Shown here: in pieces, positions 7,421-16,416 of the stretch
Numbering within the stretch: position 1 is the first letter of the stretch
Layout: each line of letters starts with the position of its first letter
Assembly: GCF_003026215.1 (NCBI RefSeq)
Contig: NZ_PYOC01000001.1
Span: 62,001 to 126,000, forward strand
Reading direction: 5' to 3'
Source of the DNA: Photobacterium indicum
Lineage (GTDB): Bacteria; Pseudomonadota; Gammaproteobacteria; Enterobacterales; Vibrionaceae
Length of the DNA stretch: 64,000 nucleotides
The notes under the pieces: model-generated
Databases searched by the model: none
What the model was told of the DNA's origin: nothing
Seen by the model: only the letters and a program-made list of their open reading frames with translations
Translations under genes and position numbers: made by a program

Positions 7421-10387
7421 ATGAAGCCCAATTATCTAAACAACGTTGAACTAACACACACATCAAAAACGCCAAGAAAACCATACCTACGCATGCTTTC
7501 CGCCGCAATGGTGAGCAGCTGTATGTTCAGTCAATCAGCGCAAGCAGATATCGGGAGCACACCTGTCGTTGGTGCTTTCTATAATTCCACTCAGATCATT
7601 AAAGAAAAAATATATTCGGGTATCAATAAGACAGCAGTCACTACCCGTGATGCGACCTTATTTACGATTGGTGGTGTCACTTTAGACGCCTACATACTAA
7701 CACTTCCACTTGATGCTAAAGTGAAAGCTCGAGTTATCAGCCGCTTAACGAACCCTTTGTATTCAATACAACTTGGGCACTTCTTGTATATGTTTTACGA
7801 CCGCTATACCGGATTAGAAAACACCGATATTTTCAAAAACTATCTACAAACGGTATACACAGAACAAGCTCTAAAACAGTACGAGCACTCATTATTAAAC
7901 TACGATGAACTCGATATAAATCCGACAGCAACATCTGATGATACGGCTAAAAATGCAGGGTTATCATTTAATAATCAGTTCATCGTATCCATGGTCACCA
8001 TTTACGATACCCTGTTTAATAACGATGAATGGCTACTAGGTAACAATTTACCAGAACACTATACGTACCTAACAAAAAGCCCTGAAGATCTAAAACTGAT
8101 TAATACGATCCAAGCGTTAGTCATTGAACTGATGACGCAATATAGCCAATCGATAGAAAACGGTGAAATTAAAGCGGCAATCATGGCTATTATTAATGAC
8201 GCCAAGCCTGAAAACGCCCATAAGCCGAATAATAAAGCTCAAGCAATCACAATTACCTTGGTCGATTTCGTTCGCTTAAATGTTTTAAAAGGCTACCGAC
8301 AATATTCATTAGAACAACACCGTATCGATGCATTCAGCCATTGGATGGAAAACACCTTCAACCAAAACCCGTTTGAACTGATTCAATTTCTACAGAGCCA
8401 AAATAATAAACGTTATGGTGTGCAAATAACGGTTGATGGTTTACAGCAAGGCATGATCAATGCGCTGGCAGGAAACAACTCGCCGACTCAACCGTATAAT
8501 CCATTTATTGATCATGCCTACGCTACGCACCTTAACGCTATTAAATACCAACCTAAACACGAAGAGACAATCCAGCCTGAACATCAGCAACAGTTGGATT
8601 ATTTAACATCGTTAGCAACAAATAGCCCATCACCAGTCAACGATGCGCATTACTTACCGTTCTTCAAATCCCTGTATAAAAACTATTCTCGCAGTATTGC
8701 TGAAGCCGGTATTTCATCGACACCCACGATCAGCGTGCGAAACCTTCCTATCATAATGACAGGAGCAAATGTCGCTGGCGATGGCGGAACAGGTATCCCT
8801 AACTTTCACTTTGTTGACCGTAAAATAGATCGTGCCTACTACTTCTTCGGCAACGATGCTTTGCAACTCGATCGTCTAATAGAAGATAACCATGTACAAA
8901 CCATGTTTGATCGTCTTAATTACCTCAAAACCTTGAACTGTAATGCACAATACGATTGGAACGCACAGGTCAGTTATGACGGATTAATCAACCTCGGCGT
9001 CGGTGAAGCTATTCGTGATTTTGGCGAACAACGCTGTTTACGTGAACTCACTAACCGCGCAGAAGTTGAGAAAGAGTTAAAGGTAGCAAGATCTGCCTTG
9101 ATCAAGCAGATCAATAATTACCAAAACATTAGCCTCTGGACACCACTCACCCGTATTACGAAGAAAAAATACATCCATGAACAGATTACACAGCTGGCAC
9201 TGCGTGATGAACAAGGCATGCCAGATTATGTCTTAATCTATAACCCATGGCCGGATCATTTTGCCCACTTTACCGGCCCTTTCAGTGACGAAGTCATTGC
9301 TCCAACAGGAGAATTAAACCGTCTCGATTACTGGTTAACACAATTTACTCAAACCTATAAAGATGCAGGTATTTATGATCAAACATTGTGGGGAATGGCG
9401 GGCGATCATGGTTTAACGCCCGTTTTCTATGCGTTAAACCCTGAAAAACAAGTACTAGAGCAGCTCGAAAAAGACTATGGCATTACCTTAAAAATAGAAA
9501 AAATATCATCGGATGAAGGCGAAGGACCCAAGATAACCAATGCACTGAATTACCCTAGCAATAAGGGAATCGATGTTGTGGTTGCCTCGACAGCTGGAGG
9601 TAATTTCATGATGGATTTCTTTAACTCGGCACAGGGTTGGTCATTCCAACCTCATTACAAAGAATTAACCCAATGGCGACCACTCGAGAGTACCGTTAAA
9701 GGGAAATCCATTGATATGATCAGTGAGATCAGTCATCGCTTAAGTGAAACCCTAGATTACCTTGTTGTGCGTGAAAGTAACTGTAACCTCAATCGCTGCA
9801 CAATCCGTCTTGTCGCTCACCGCAATGGCAAACGTATTGACGAAAGTATTCAGCGTAAGGGAGAGCATGCTTTTTATTCCTCATTCAACAATAACAACAT
9901 ACCGCAATTGCTCGACATTGAGTCTACCAATCCTTATAGCCGAGCATTAACCCCGCAAGAACGTTACGAAAAACAAAAACTCATTAAGATGTGTATCACA
10001 GACGCACAAGAAAATGATGTTGATACCTGGTGTAATCAAAAGCAATGGCGACAACTAACCAGCATGACACCACGTCCTGATTCGGTTAATCAGCTCGCCC
10101 ATCTTTATGATGAAGATCGTGCTGGCACCGTTAATCTATTCCCCAAAGAAGGCATTGGTTATAACACCATAGTGCCTGGGCGACATGCTGGTGAACACTA
10201 CCTTGAAAAAGATGCATTTATTGGTTTCTGGGGCGCGCCCGTCGGTAATGGCGAACAACTAAAATCGGTGGCTAATGGCTCGCTCGCTCCCACAATTTAT
10301 CAATACATCACACGCGAAAACGTCGTTGTTGGTAAAAATGGCTGGGGATTCCCATCTGTACTGCCTAAACTGGCAATAAAACCGTAA
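7421..10387 (+). CDS. Large exported alkaline-phosphatase-superfamily protein
   Basis: Protein of 988 residues with a signal region (hydrophobic MLSAAMVSSCMFSQSAQA after about 24 polar residues). The N-terminal 430 residues are helical and of no family I recognise. From about residue 440 it resembles type I phosphodiesterase / alkaline-phosphatase-fold proteins: GANVAGDGGTGIPNFHF (about 446), NPWPDHFAHFTG (about 608), GMAGDHGLTPV (about 658) and GRHAGEHYLEKDAF (about 915) give the Asp/His set expected for two metals. Substrate unknown. The start at 7421 has only a weak GAGTGG before it; an internal ATG at residue 25 is an alternative. Followed by a good terminator; appears monocistronic. Confidence 0.7.
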   Translation: MKPNYLNNVELTHTSKTPRKPYLRMLSAAMVSSCMFSQSAQADIGSTPVVGAFYNSTQIIKEKIYSGINKTAVTTRDATLFTIGGVTLDAYILTLPLDAKVKARVISRLTNPLYSIQLGHFLYMFYDRYTGLENTDIFKNYLQTVYTEQALKQYEHSLLNYDELDINPTATSDDTAKNAGLSFNNQFIVSMVTIYDTLFNNDEWLLGNNLPEHYTYLTKSPEDLKLINTIQALVIELMTQYSQSIENGEIKAAIMAIINDAKPENAHKPNNKAQAITITLVDFVRLNVLKGYRQYSLEQHRIDAFSHWMENTFNQNPFELIQFLQSQNNKRYGVQITVDGLQQGMINALAGNNSPTQPYNPFIDHAYATHLNAIKYQPKHEETIQPEHQQQLDYLTSLATNSPSPVNDAHYLPFFKSLYKNYSRSIAEAGISSTPTISVRNLPIIMTGANVAGDGGTGIPNFHFVDRKIDRAYYFFGNDALQLDRLIEDNHVQTMFDRLNYLKTLNCNAQYDWNAQVSYDGLINLGVGEAIRDFGEQRCLRELTNRAEVEKELKVARSALIKQINNYQNISLWTPLTRITKKKYIHEQITQLALRDEQGMPDYVLIYNPWPDHFAHFTGPFSDEVIAPTGELNRLDYWLTQFTQTYKDAGIYDQTLWGMAGDHGLTPVFYALNPEKQVLEQLEKDYGITLKIEKISSDEGEGPKITNALNYPSNKGIDVVVASTAGGNFMMDFFNSAQGWSFQPHYKELTQWRPLESTVKGKSIDMISEISHRLSETLDYLVVRESNCNLNRCTIRLVAHRNGKRIDESIQRKGEHAFYSSFNNNNIPQLLDIESTNPYSRALTPQERYEKQKLIKMCITDAQENDVDTWCNQKQWRQLTSMTPRPDSVNQLAHLYDEDRAGTVNLFPKEGIGYNTIVPGRHAGEHYLEKDAFIGFWGAPVGNGEQLKSVANGSLAPTIYQYITRENVVVGKNGWGFPSVLPKLAIKP

Positions 10388-10420
10388 GGCTGCGGTATTG
10401 AATAAAGTGATAAAATGCAA

Positions 10421-10445
10421 AAACAGCCCGACACGCGGGCTGTTT
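10421..10445. terminator. Bidirectional rho-independent terminator
   Basis: AAACAGCCCG (10421-10430) pairs perfectly with CGGGCTGTTT (10436-10445), loop of 5. It lies 34 bases after the large phosphatase-like gene. The minus-strand side carries a longer T-run. Confidence 0.8.
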
Positions 10446-10642
10446 ATTAATGGCGAATATCCCTTCATACTAAAGATATAAAACGACTGACTGCCTTGTG
10501 AACAAAACCTAATTTCTATAAATACCTCACTGATATTTATAGAAATATTATTCGTCGTTTCATTCTTGAAAATTGAGCTTTCACTCAAAAAACTATCTAT
10601 TTTATCAATTCAGATTGATTATTACACCTCGAAAGTTCGTCC

Positions 10643-10660
10643 GCCTCTCTTTTTAGAGGC
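10643..10660 (+). terminator. Short hairpin in the leader of the small membrane protein
   Basis: GCCTCT (10643-10648) pairs with AGAGGC (10655-10660) around a T-rich loop, ending 10 bases before the ribosome site of the small gene. It could modulate its expression; it is too short and lacks a T-tract for a confident terminator. Confidence 0.3.
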
Positions 10661-10680
10661 AATACTCAGCAAGGTGAGAA

Positions 10681-10839
10681 ATGAAAAAATCAATCATGTA
10701 TCCACTCGTCGCATTCGCTGCTGTCGCGTTAGGTACTCATGCTCTTAACCATAATTGGTTTTCCGATATAGAAGTCTCGTTCATGCTCTTACTGATTCCG
10801 GTAAGCACTATCATCGCTTCGGAACTGTTAAAAGCATAA
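10681..10839 (+). CDS. Small two-segment membrane protein, 52 residues
   Basis: Not recognised as a named family. The 52-residue product begins MKKSIMYPLVAFAAVALGTH and has two hydrophobic stretches (about residues 5-20 and 33-48) separated by a polar, Asn/Trp-containing turn, suggesting a small inner-membrane hairpin. The start is supported by AAGGTGAG 3 bases ahead, and the reading frame uses ordinary codons. It stands alone between a terminator and a 490-base gap, with a short hairpin in its leader. Real gene status is likely because of the strong ribosome site; function unknown. Confidence 0.6.
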   Translation: MKKSIMYPLVAFAAVALGTHALNHNWFSDIEVSFMLLLIPVSTIIASELLKA

Positions 10840-11329
10840 ACAACACCCCTGCTATACGTTCATAACCGCAACATGTAGAAATGTAGCCCTGCCAATAAAA
10901 GACAGCCCTACAAAGTATTGGAGACATGAAGCTATGTTAAATGAACTGCTTTTTGTATGAGATTACATTCACCATGTAATCTCACACAGCTCCCACAATG
11001 ATAAATAACGTAGAACCACCCGATTAAACCAATCACTACCCCTGTAATTAACGACAACTTTCCTTTTTGTTCTATTCTATTTAGAGCAACGTAAACAACC
11101 CGCCAATAAAGCAAGCAGTAGCAATACCTAACTAAAACCGACACAACCCTACCGCTACCAGTGCTACCTATTCCGTTAGAGAGCTAGGTTGTACAAACAG
11201 TCGTTATTGATCTCGCGTAGATACACTTCTTAAAATAGTGCGGGTGTCATAAGAGACATATAAAAAAGCCAATCTAAACTAATAGATTGGCCATGAAGAC
11301 TACATTAAATGATGAAGCAATAATGAGTA
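10840..11329. other. 490-base gap with one doubtful small ORF
   Basis: Contains a possible minus-strand reading frame at 10932-11144 (70 residues, GTG start after TAGGGTT) with one hydrophobic segment, LSLITGVVIGLIGWFYVIYH. The start and composition are unusual (many Cys and Tyr in the first 20 residues), so I do not call it a gene. The hcr terminator lies at the right end. Nothing else seen. Confidence 0.4.
11262..11291 (-). terminator. Terminator of the hcp-hcr genes
   Basis: GCCAATCT (11268-11275) pairs with AGATTGGC (11284-11291); the A-run at 11262-11267 gives a U-tract on the minus-strand transcript, about 40 bases after the hcr stop. Confidence 0.85.
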
Positions 11330-12682
11330 TTAGTTGAGTGCTACAACGAGATCTTCCTCAACGGTACTTGAACAGGCTAATACATACCCTTGTGCAATTT
11401 CTTCTGCGGTAAGCGTTTCAGTACTGGTCGATTTTACTGAGCCTTTAGTGACTTTGCATTTACACGAGCCACAAACACCCGCACGACAAGCACCAATAAT
11501 AGGTACACCATTATTTTCTAATACTTCTAATAATGATGAGCCTTGTGTTACCTCTTTCTCTACAGAAAAGTCAGGAACGTGCAGCATAACACTGGTTGTT
11601 GCAGCGCCTGATGAGATCAGATCTTGTTGCTCATTATTTGCAGCAGGAGTAAAGCTTTCTTGGAAGAAGTTAGCCATATCGAAATCACTTTCTTGGGCAA
11701 TATTCTCTACCGCTTTCATAAAACCAACAGGACCGCACAGGAAGATAGTGCGTTCTTTGAGGTCGGGATATAGCTGTTGAATAACGTCTGAACTCACCAT
11801 GCCAGTTTGATGTGACAAAGCACTGCTACCCGCCTTTTTATTAGCACTGTCATCGGCACTAAAACTGGCAAAGCCTTCACTATTTTCTAACAGCAACTGC
11901 ACGTTAAAGTTGCGATATTGAGCAAGTAACGTCTTCATTTCATCATGGAAGATAACATTGTCTTTGTCTCGGGCACAATGTAAGAATTCAATATCAGTGT
12001 CGCTATCATGCGTTAACAATGTTTTGGCTATCGACATAACAGGGGTGATACCACAACCCGCACTGATGAGTAGTAGCTTAGGTTTGTGCTTGCAATCACT
12101 ACTATTGAATTGACCAGCGATGTTTAATGCTGACAAGCTATCGCCGATGTTTAGATTGTCGGCAAGCCAGTTAGACACTAAACCATCTGGTACGCGTTTA
12201 ATGGTTAAGCGTAATTGTTTTTGTTGCGGTACAGAACTAATTGAATAAGCACGATAATGTGTTTTGTTATCTATTTTGACGGCTAATGTCACGAACTGAC
12301 CAGGCTTAAAATCAAACAATGTTTCATCGGCGGCAGCAAAGGTAAAGCTCATCGAGTCATGTGTTTCTTCTTCACGTTTGACTAAGATTAACGCTGTTGT
12401 TGAAGGTGACCATGGCGCTGGTTTTTTAATAACATTAGCGGTTGGTTCGCCAAGAGAGAGTGCTGCCAACTTTGGTTTAGTAAATTGAGGCTTTGCAAAT
12501 GTTTTTGTGGTGTCTGATTTAGCGGTATTCTGTGAATCACCACCGAGTGAAAAGCTAAGCTTAGGTGTAGATAGCTTTGGTGATGACGGTTTTGTTGATT
12601 GACCAAGACCTGAACTATTTAGTTTAAGTGGCTTAAGAGCCGGTGCTGATAGTGTTGATGAAGGCGTTTTTGAAGAAGACAT
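11330..12682 (-). CDS. hcr: Hybrid-cluster protein reductase Hcr
   Basis: NADH oxidoreductase that reduces Hcp. After an unusual N-terminal extension of about 90 Ser/Pro/Thr/Lys-rich residues come an FAD domain (RAYSISSVP), an NAD-binding domain (LISAGCGITPVMSIAKTLL and FLCGPVGFMKAVE) and a C-terminal 2Fe-2S ferredoxin domain (CRAGVCGSCKCKV then LACSS). About 450 residues against roughly 320 in E. coli Hcr; the excess is the N-terminal extension and a Ser/Lys-rich insert in the NAD domain. I use the ATG at 12682; a GTG at 12691 is in frame. It lies 192 bases after hcp, with tandem repeats between them. Confidence 0.9.
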   Translation of the reverse strand: MSSSKTPSSTLSAPALKPLKLNSSGLGQSTKPSSPKLSTPKLSFSLGGDSQNTAKSDTTKTFAKPQFTKPKLAALSLGEPTANVIKKPAPWSPSTTALILVKREEETHDSMSFTFAAADETLFDFKPGQFVTLAVKIDNKTHYRAYSISSVPQQKQLRLTIKRVPDGLVSNWLADNLNIGDSLSALNIAGQFNSSDCKHKPKLLLISAGCGITPVMSIAKTLLTHDSDTDIEFLHCARDKDNVIFHDEMKTLLAQYRNFNVQLLLENSEGFASFSADDSANKKAGSSALSHQTGMVSSDVIQQLYPDLKERTIFLCGPVGFMKAVENIAQESDFDMANFFQESFTPAANNEQQDLISSGAATTSVMLHVPDFSVEKEVTQGSSLLEVLENNGVPIIGACRAGVCGSCKCKVTKGSVKSTSTETLTAEEIAQGYVLACSSTVEEDLVVALN

Positions 12683-12807
12683 TATTTGCACCCATGGCTG
12701 TAATAATTAAAGGTTGAATGTGTGTAAGAAGGGGAATGAGCATTGATTAAAGTCGATCGATGTTTGATAGCTGTCGAACGCCTTTAACCAATGCAGCATA
12801 TGATCGC

Positions 12808-12875
12808 TATTTATTAGCGAGTACTATTTACTAACGAGTACGATTTGTTAGCGAGCACTATTTATTAACAAGTAT
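12808..12875. repeat. Four tandem 17-bp repeats between hcp and hcr
   Basis: Units at 12808-12824, 12825-12841, 12842-12858 and 12859-12875 vary around TATTTATTAGCGAGTAC. The last unit ends in the first base of the hcp stop codon, and the partial match TATTTACCCGC continues into the hcp 3' end, so the array looks like local expansion from the gene end. Confidence 0.85.
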
Positions 12876-14539
12876 TATTTACCCGCTAACATAGTCGCTA
12901 AGTCAGTTTCAACATCACCAACACTGCGCATATCAAAGTTATCTTGTAATGCTTTGATTAAGTTGTCAGTTAAGAATGCAGGTGCTGTTGGGCCGGTATA
13001 AATACCTTTGATGCCTAAAGCGAATAGCGTTAATAATACAACAATCGCTTTTTGCTCAAACCAAGATAAAACGATGCTTAATGGTAGCTCGTTCACACCA
13101 CAATCAAACTCTTCTGCCAGTGCTAACACTAACTGAATTGCAGAGTAAGTATCGTTACATTGACCGATGTCTAATAGACGTGGAATACCATTGATATCGC
13201 CAAATTCTTTCTTGTTAAAACGGTATTTGCCACAAGCCAGAGTAAGTACAACTGAATCTTCAGGTGTATTCACAGCAATGTCAGTGAAGTAGCTACGTTC
13301 TTCTTTATCACCGTCACAACCGCCGATTAGGAAGAAGTGCTTGATGTTACCCGCTTTAACTTCATTGATAACTGCAGGTGCAGCAGCCATTAATGCGTTA
13401 CGACCAAAGCCAACAGTGATCATGTGTTCGATTTCAGTATGCGCAATACCTTCTTGCGCTAAAGCACAGTCAATAACTTGTGAGAAATCATCGCCTTCAA
13501 CATGAACAACACCAGGCCAGCCAACAATGCTACGAGTAAATAGACGATCTGCGTATTGACCTACGTTTGGATTGATTAGACAGTTTGATGTCATCACAAT
13601 TGCGCCAGGGAAGTTAGCAAATTCTTTTTGTTGATTCTGCCAAGCGCTACCGAAGTTACCAACTAAGTGTGGGTACTTGTTTAATTCTGGGTAACCGTGT
13701 GCTGGTAACATTTCACCATTGGTATAAACGTTGATACCTTTGCCTTCAGTCTGTTGTAGAATTTTTTCTAAATCATGTAAGTCATGACCAGAAACAAGAA
13801 TACACTTACCAGCAACAGGCTTTACGTTTACTTGTGTTGGTTGTGGGTGACCAAAGGTATTTGTTTCGCCTCGGTCAAGTATTTCCATAATGCGGTAGTT
13901 AAGTAGACCAATTTGCATTGATGTTTCAAGCAGAGCATTTGCATCTGTTGGATCAGTACCTAAAAACGCCATGATTTGGTGGTATTCAGCGCAGATTGAT
14001 TCTTCACTTTGACCAAGTACATTTGCATGTTCCATGTATGCTGCAGCACCTTTAAGGCCGTACAAACATAATAAACGTAAACCAATGATGTCTTCATGCA
14101 GTTCTTCGTGACCACGGTTTACAGCCGCTTCAGGTGCAAAGTTCATGATTTCTTCAGCGGTTGCTGGTAACACAAACTGCGCTGCTGGTGATAATTCAGG
14201 TAATGCTTCACCAGCTGCTGCTGCTGCTGCCATTACTTGGGTGCTTAATTGGATCTTATAACGCTCAGCAATCTCAGTGTATTCAGTAATACGCTCTGGC
14301 ACAAAGTTCACGTTAGTTAATGTAGAGAAGAAAGCACGTGGTGCCCAAGCATCAATTTCAGCATCGATAATGTTGTATTTACGCGCTAGTTCTGCCCAGA
14401 AAGATACGCCTTGCAAGTTAAATACTAATACGTCTTGTAGATCAGACACATCAGCCGTTTTACCACACATACCTTGAGTATAAGAACAACCTTTAGCTGT
14501 AGGTGTTTGGACAGTTTGCTCACATTGAATACAGAACAT
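12875..14539 (-). CDS. hcp: Hydroxylamine reductase / hybrid-cluster protein Hcp
   Basis: Iron-sulfur-oxygen hybrid cluster enzyme that protects against nitrosative stress (NO and hydroxylamine reduction). The N-terminal Cys pattern C-X2-C-X11-C-X6-C (MFCIQCEQ, then GCSYTQGMC) is the 2Fe-2S type of facultative enterics rather than the 4Fe-4S type. Hybrid-cluster ligands are visible in [31 protein letters not shown] and [11 protein letters not shown]. 554 residues, normal length. ATG at 14539 follows CGGAG. Transcribed from a sigma54 promoter with NorR-type sites, downstream of norR in the same direction, then hcr. Confidence 0.97.
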   Translation of the reverse strand: MFCIQCEQTVQTPTAKGCSYTQGMCGKTADVSDLQDVLVFNLQGVSFWAELARKYNIIDAEIDAWAPRAFFSTLTNVNFVPERITEYTEIAERYKIQLSTQVMAAAAAAGEALPELSPAAQFVLPATAEEIMNFAPEAAVNRGHEELHEDIIGLRLLCLYGLKGAAAYMEHANVLGQSEESICAEYHQIMAFLGTDPTDANALLETSMQIGLLNYRIMEILDRGETNTFGHPQPTQVNVKPVAGKCILVSGHDLHDLEKILQQTEGKGINVYTNGEMLPAHGYPELNKYPHLVGNFGSAWQNQQKEFANFPGAIVMTSNCLINPNVGQYADRLFTRSIVGWPGVVHVEGDDFSQVIDCALAQEGIAHTEIEHMITVGFGRNALMAAAPAVINEVKAGNIKHFFLIGGCDGDKEERSYFTDIAVNTPEDSVVLTLACGKYRFNKKEFGDINGIPRLLDIGQCNDTYSAIQLVLALAEEFDCGVNELPLSIVLSWFEQKAIVVLLTLFALGIKGIYTGPTAPAFLTDNLIKALQDNFDMRSVGDVETDLATMLAGK

Positions 14540-14598
14540 TTAAGACTCCGTTATAATTATATTATTAATATCGAGTTAACGATGATTTCAGAACCTAA

Positions 14599-14616
14599 AT
14601 GCATCTAACGTGCCAA
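14599..14616 (-). promoter_or_regulatory. Sigma54 promoter of hcp
   Basis: On the minus strand TTGGCACGTTAGATGCAT carries GG and GC exactly 10 bases apart (GG at 14614-14613, GC at 14602-14601), matching the -24/-12 consensus TGGCACG-N4-TTGCA with one substitution. The start of transcription would be near 14589, 50 bases before the hcp ATG. The upstream sigma54 activator NorR supports the reading. Confidence 0.85.
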
Positions 14617-14670
14617 CTTTTATCCTGTTGATTTTTAATGATTTTCTTTTTTATTGATATAATCTTCGAT

Positions 14671-14681
14671 GTGGTTATCAC
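14671..14681. promoter_or_regulatory. Candidate NorR enhancer site A (weaker)
   Basis: GTGGTTATCAC fits the NorR half-site rule GT-N7-AC and is a diverged copy of the palindromes at 14690-14708 and 16318-16336. Centre about 87 bases upstream of the predicted hcp start of transcription. Confidence 0.6.
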
Positions 14682-14682
14682 A

Positions 14683-14715
14683 ACGCACTTGATGTGATAA
14701 TCACATCAAGTGCGT
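14683..14715. promoter_or_regulatory. Candidate NorR enhancer site B inside a 16-bp inverted repeat
   Basis: ACGCACTTGATGTGAT (14683-14698) and its exact complement (14700-14715) flank one base. The centre TGATGTGATAATCACATCA contains GT-N7-AC and shares both 8-base arms with the site upstream of norR. It is about 110 bases upstream of the predicted hcp transcription start and also lies just after the norR stop, so it could in addition cap the norR mRNA, although no T-run follows. Confidence 0.7.
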
Positions 14716-14726
14716 TTATATTAATT

Positions 14727-16295
14727 TTATACTAGCTCTGCAGTACGTAACTCTTTGGGTTCAATACCGAGTTTTTTTCCCATTTTGTATAAATTACCGC
14801 GATCCATCTGTAAAAAATCCGCTGCTTGCGCCCACACAAAATTTGATTGCTGTAGGGCATGGGAAATAAGCTTGGTTTGATAAATTTCAACGGCACCGCG
14901 TAGTTCAAACGATGTCGTGGGCAAGTCATCGTTTTCTGAACCTGTCGAGTTAGAGTAAGTATGGCTCACTTCATCAGACAGGTGTTCCTGTAAGATCAAG
15001 CTTTGCTGTGCCTGAATAGTCCGTAAGCCTGCACGCATTAAGGTATGTTCTAATTCTCGAACATTACCAGGCCAACTATAACCAGTTAGTGCAGTTAAGG
15101 CTTTCGGGTGTAATTGTAATTTAGCCACATTGAATTGAGTACGTACTCGGTCAAGTATATGCCCAGATAATACCGCTATATCACCTTGTCGATGACGCAG
15201 CGGTGGCACATTTATCGGGAATACATTTAAACGGTGAAATAGGTCACTTCGAAAACGACCTGCCGCGACTTCTTCGGTTAATTCACGGTTAGTGGCTGCG
15301 ATAATACGGACATTAACCATTAAGTTCTTATCTGCACCAACACGCTGCACTTCACCTTGCTGGATAACGCGTAGCAACTTTGCTTGCATTAATAAAGGTA
15401 ACTCACCAATTTCATCTAAGAATATCGTACCGCCATCAGCCAATTCAAATTTACCTGCACGATGACTGTTTGCACCAGTAAAAGCACCTTTAACATGACC
15501 AAACAATTCACTTTCAGCCAGTGACTCTGGAAGTGCTGCACAGTTTACGTAAATCATCGGCTGTGTAGCACGTGATGAATTTGAATGTACAGCATGAGCG
15601 ACGAGCTCTTTACCTGTACCTGTTTCACCACTGATGAGTACCGCATAATCAGAGTAGGCAACCATACTGATATTATCACGCAAATTTTGGATTTCAGGAC
15701 TTACACCCACTAACTCGCCACCTTTTTTACGCGCTTCTTGGATCAAGACTTGATTCATGTTTTTCTGTTGGCGATGGCTTTTTCGCAGGGCTTCAACTTG
15801 ATTTACATTTCTAATTGTCGCCGCGGCTAACGCTGCAAAGGTCGCAACAGTAATATCATCAATGCTGTTAAAAGCCCCGACCTGCATAGCATCAAGAGTG
15901 ATAAGCCCGACTAAATGATCTTCGACATATAGACTACACCCCATACAGTCATGCACGTTTACCGATCGGTTTGGATCGTTTTTTAATAATCCATCAAATG
16001 GGTCGGGTAAGGTTGAAGTTGCAGGAAATCGTACCGGCTCACGACTGGTTAAAATAGCGTGAAGACGAGGGTGTTGCTGCGGATCGAACTTCTGACCGAG
16101 TACTTCATCTGATAAACCATTAACGGCAGCTGCAGACAATAAACCAGAATCATCCAGAATAAACAAAGCACTAGCATCACAAGGTAGTACTGATTGCAGT
16201 GACTGCATTAAACGTTGGTAATGGTGCCCTGAAGGCAAATTTAAATTGAGATCGAGTGCAATCTGTAACATCGCTTGGTCGAGAGTCGTTTGCAT
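14727..16295 (-). CDS. norR: Nitric-oxide-responsive sigma54 activator NorR
   Basis: Enhancer-binding protein that senses NO through a GAF-domain iron and activates sigma54 promoters. GAF domain residues about 15-170 with the NorR-type phrase RFPATSTLPDPFDGLL; AAA+ domain about 190-425 with Walker A GETGTGKE, the sigma54-contact loop GAFTGA, Walker B GGTIFLDEIGELP and the Arg finger region RSDLFHRLNVFP; C-terminal Fis-type helix-turn-helix ending near MDRGNLYKMGKKLG. 522 residues. A palindrome matching the hcp-side NorR site lies 23-41 bases before the start, indicating autoregulation. Upstream of hcp and hcr on the same strand. Confidence 0.95.
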   Translation of the reverse strand: MQTTLDQAMLQIALDLNLNLPSGHHYQRLMQSLQSVLPCDASALFILDDSGLLSAAAVNGLSDEVLGQKFDPQQHPRLHAILTSREPVRFPATSTLPDPFDGLLKNDPNRSVNVHDCMGCSLYVEDHLVGLITLDAMQVGAFNSIDDITVATFAALAAATIRNVNQVEALRKSHRQQKNMNQVLIQEARKKGGELVGVSPEIQNLRDNISMVAYSDYAVLISGETGTGKELVAHAVHSNSSRATQPMIYVNCAALPESLAESELFGHVKGAFTGANSHRAGKFELADGGTIFLDEIGELPLLMQAKLLRVIQQGEVQRVGADKNLMVNVRIIAATNRELTEEVAAGRFRSDLFHRLNVFPINVPPLRHRQGDIAVLSGHILDRVRTQFNVAKLQLHPKALTALTGYSWPGNVRELEHTLMRAGLRTIQAQQSLILQEHLSDEVSHTYSNSTGSENDDLPTTSFELRGAVEIYQTKLISHALQQSNFVWAQAADFLQMDRGNLYKMGKKLGIEPKELRTAELV

Positions 16296-16317
16296 GCAGA
16301 AACCTTAACATCGAGAG

Positions 16318-16336
16318 TGATGTGATTTTCACATCA
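16318..16336. promoter_or_regulatory. NorR-type palindrome upstream of norR
   Basis: TGATGTGATTTTCACATCA is a perfect 8-base-arm palindrome with a 3-base centre and the GT-N7-AC pattern, sharing both arms with the site at 14690-14708. It begins 23 bases before the norR start, a place suited to autorepression. Confidence 0.7.
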
Positions 16337-16416
16337 TGGCGTAATGGCTGTAAATGGAAGTCTGTTGAAACGTCGCGATAACTGCACTTTTGTTGATCTG
16401 GGCTAATTTAGGAAAC

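Noticed and set aside
10932-11144. 70-codon minus-strand frame as a gene
   Set aside because: GTG start, odd Cys/Tyr-rich beginning and no family resemblance; a single hydrophobic stretch is weak evidence in AT-rich DNA.
14683-14715. Inverted repeat as the rho-independent terminator of norR
   Set aside because: No U-run follows on the minus strand and the centre matches the NorR-type operator found before norR; kept mainly as a regulatory site.
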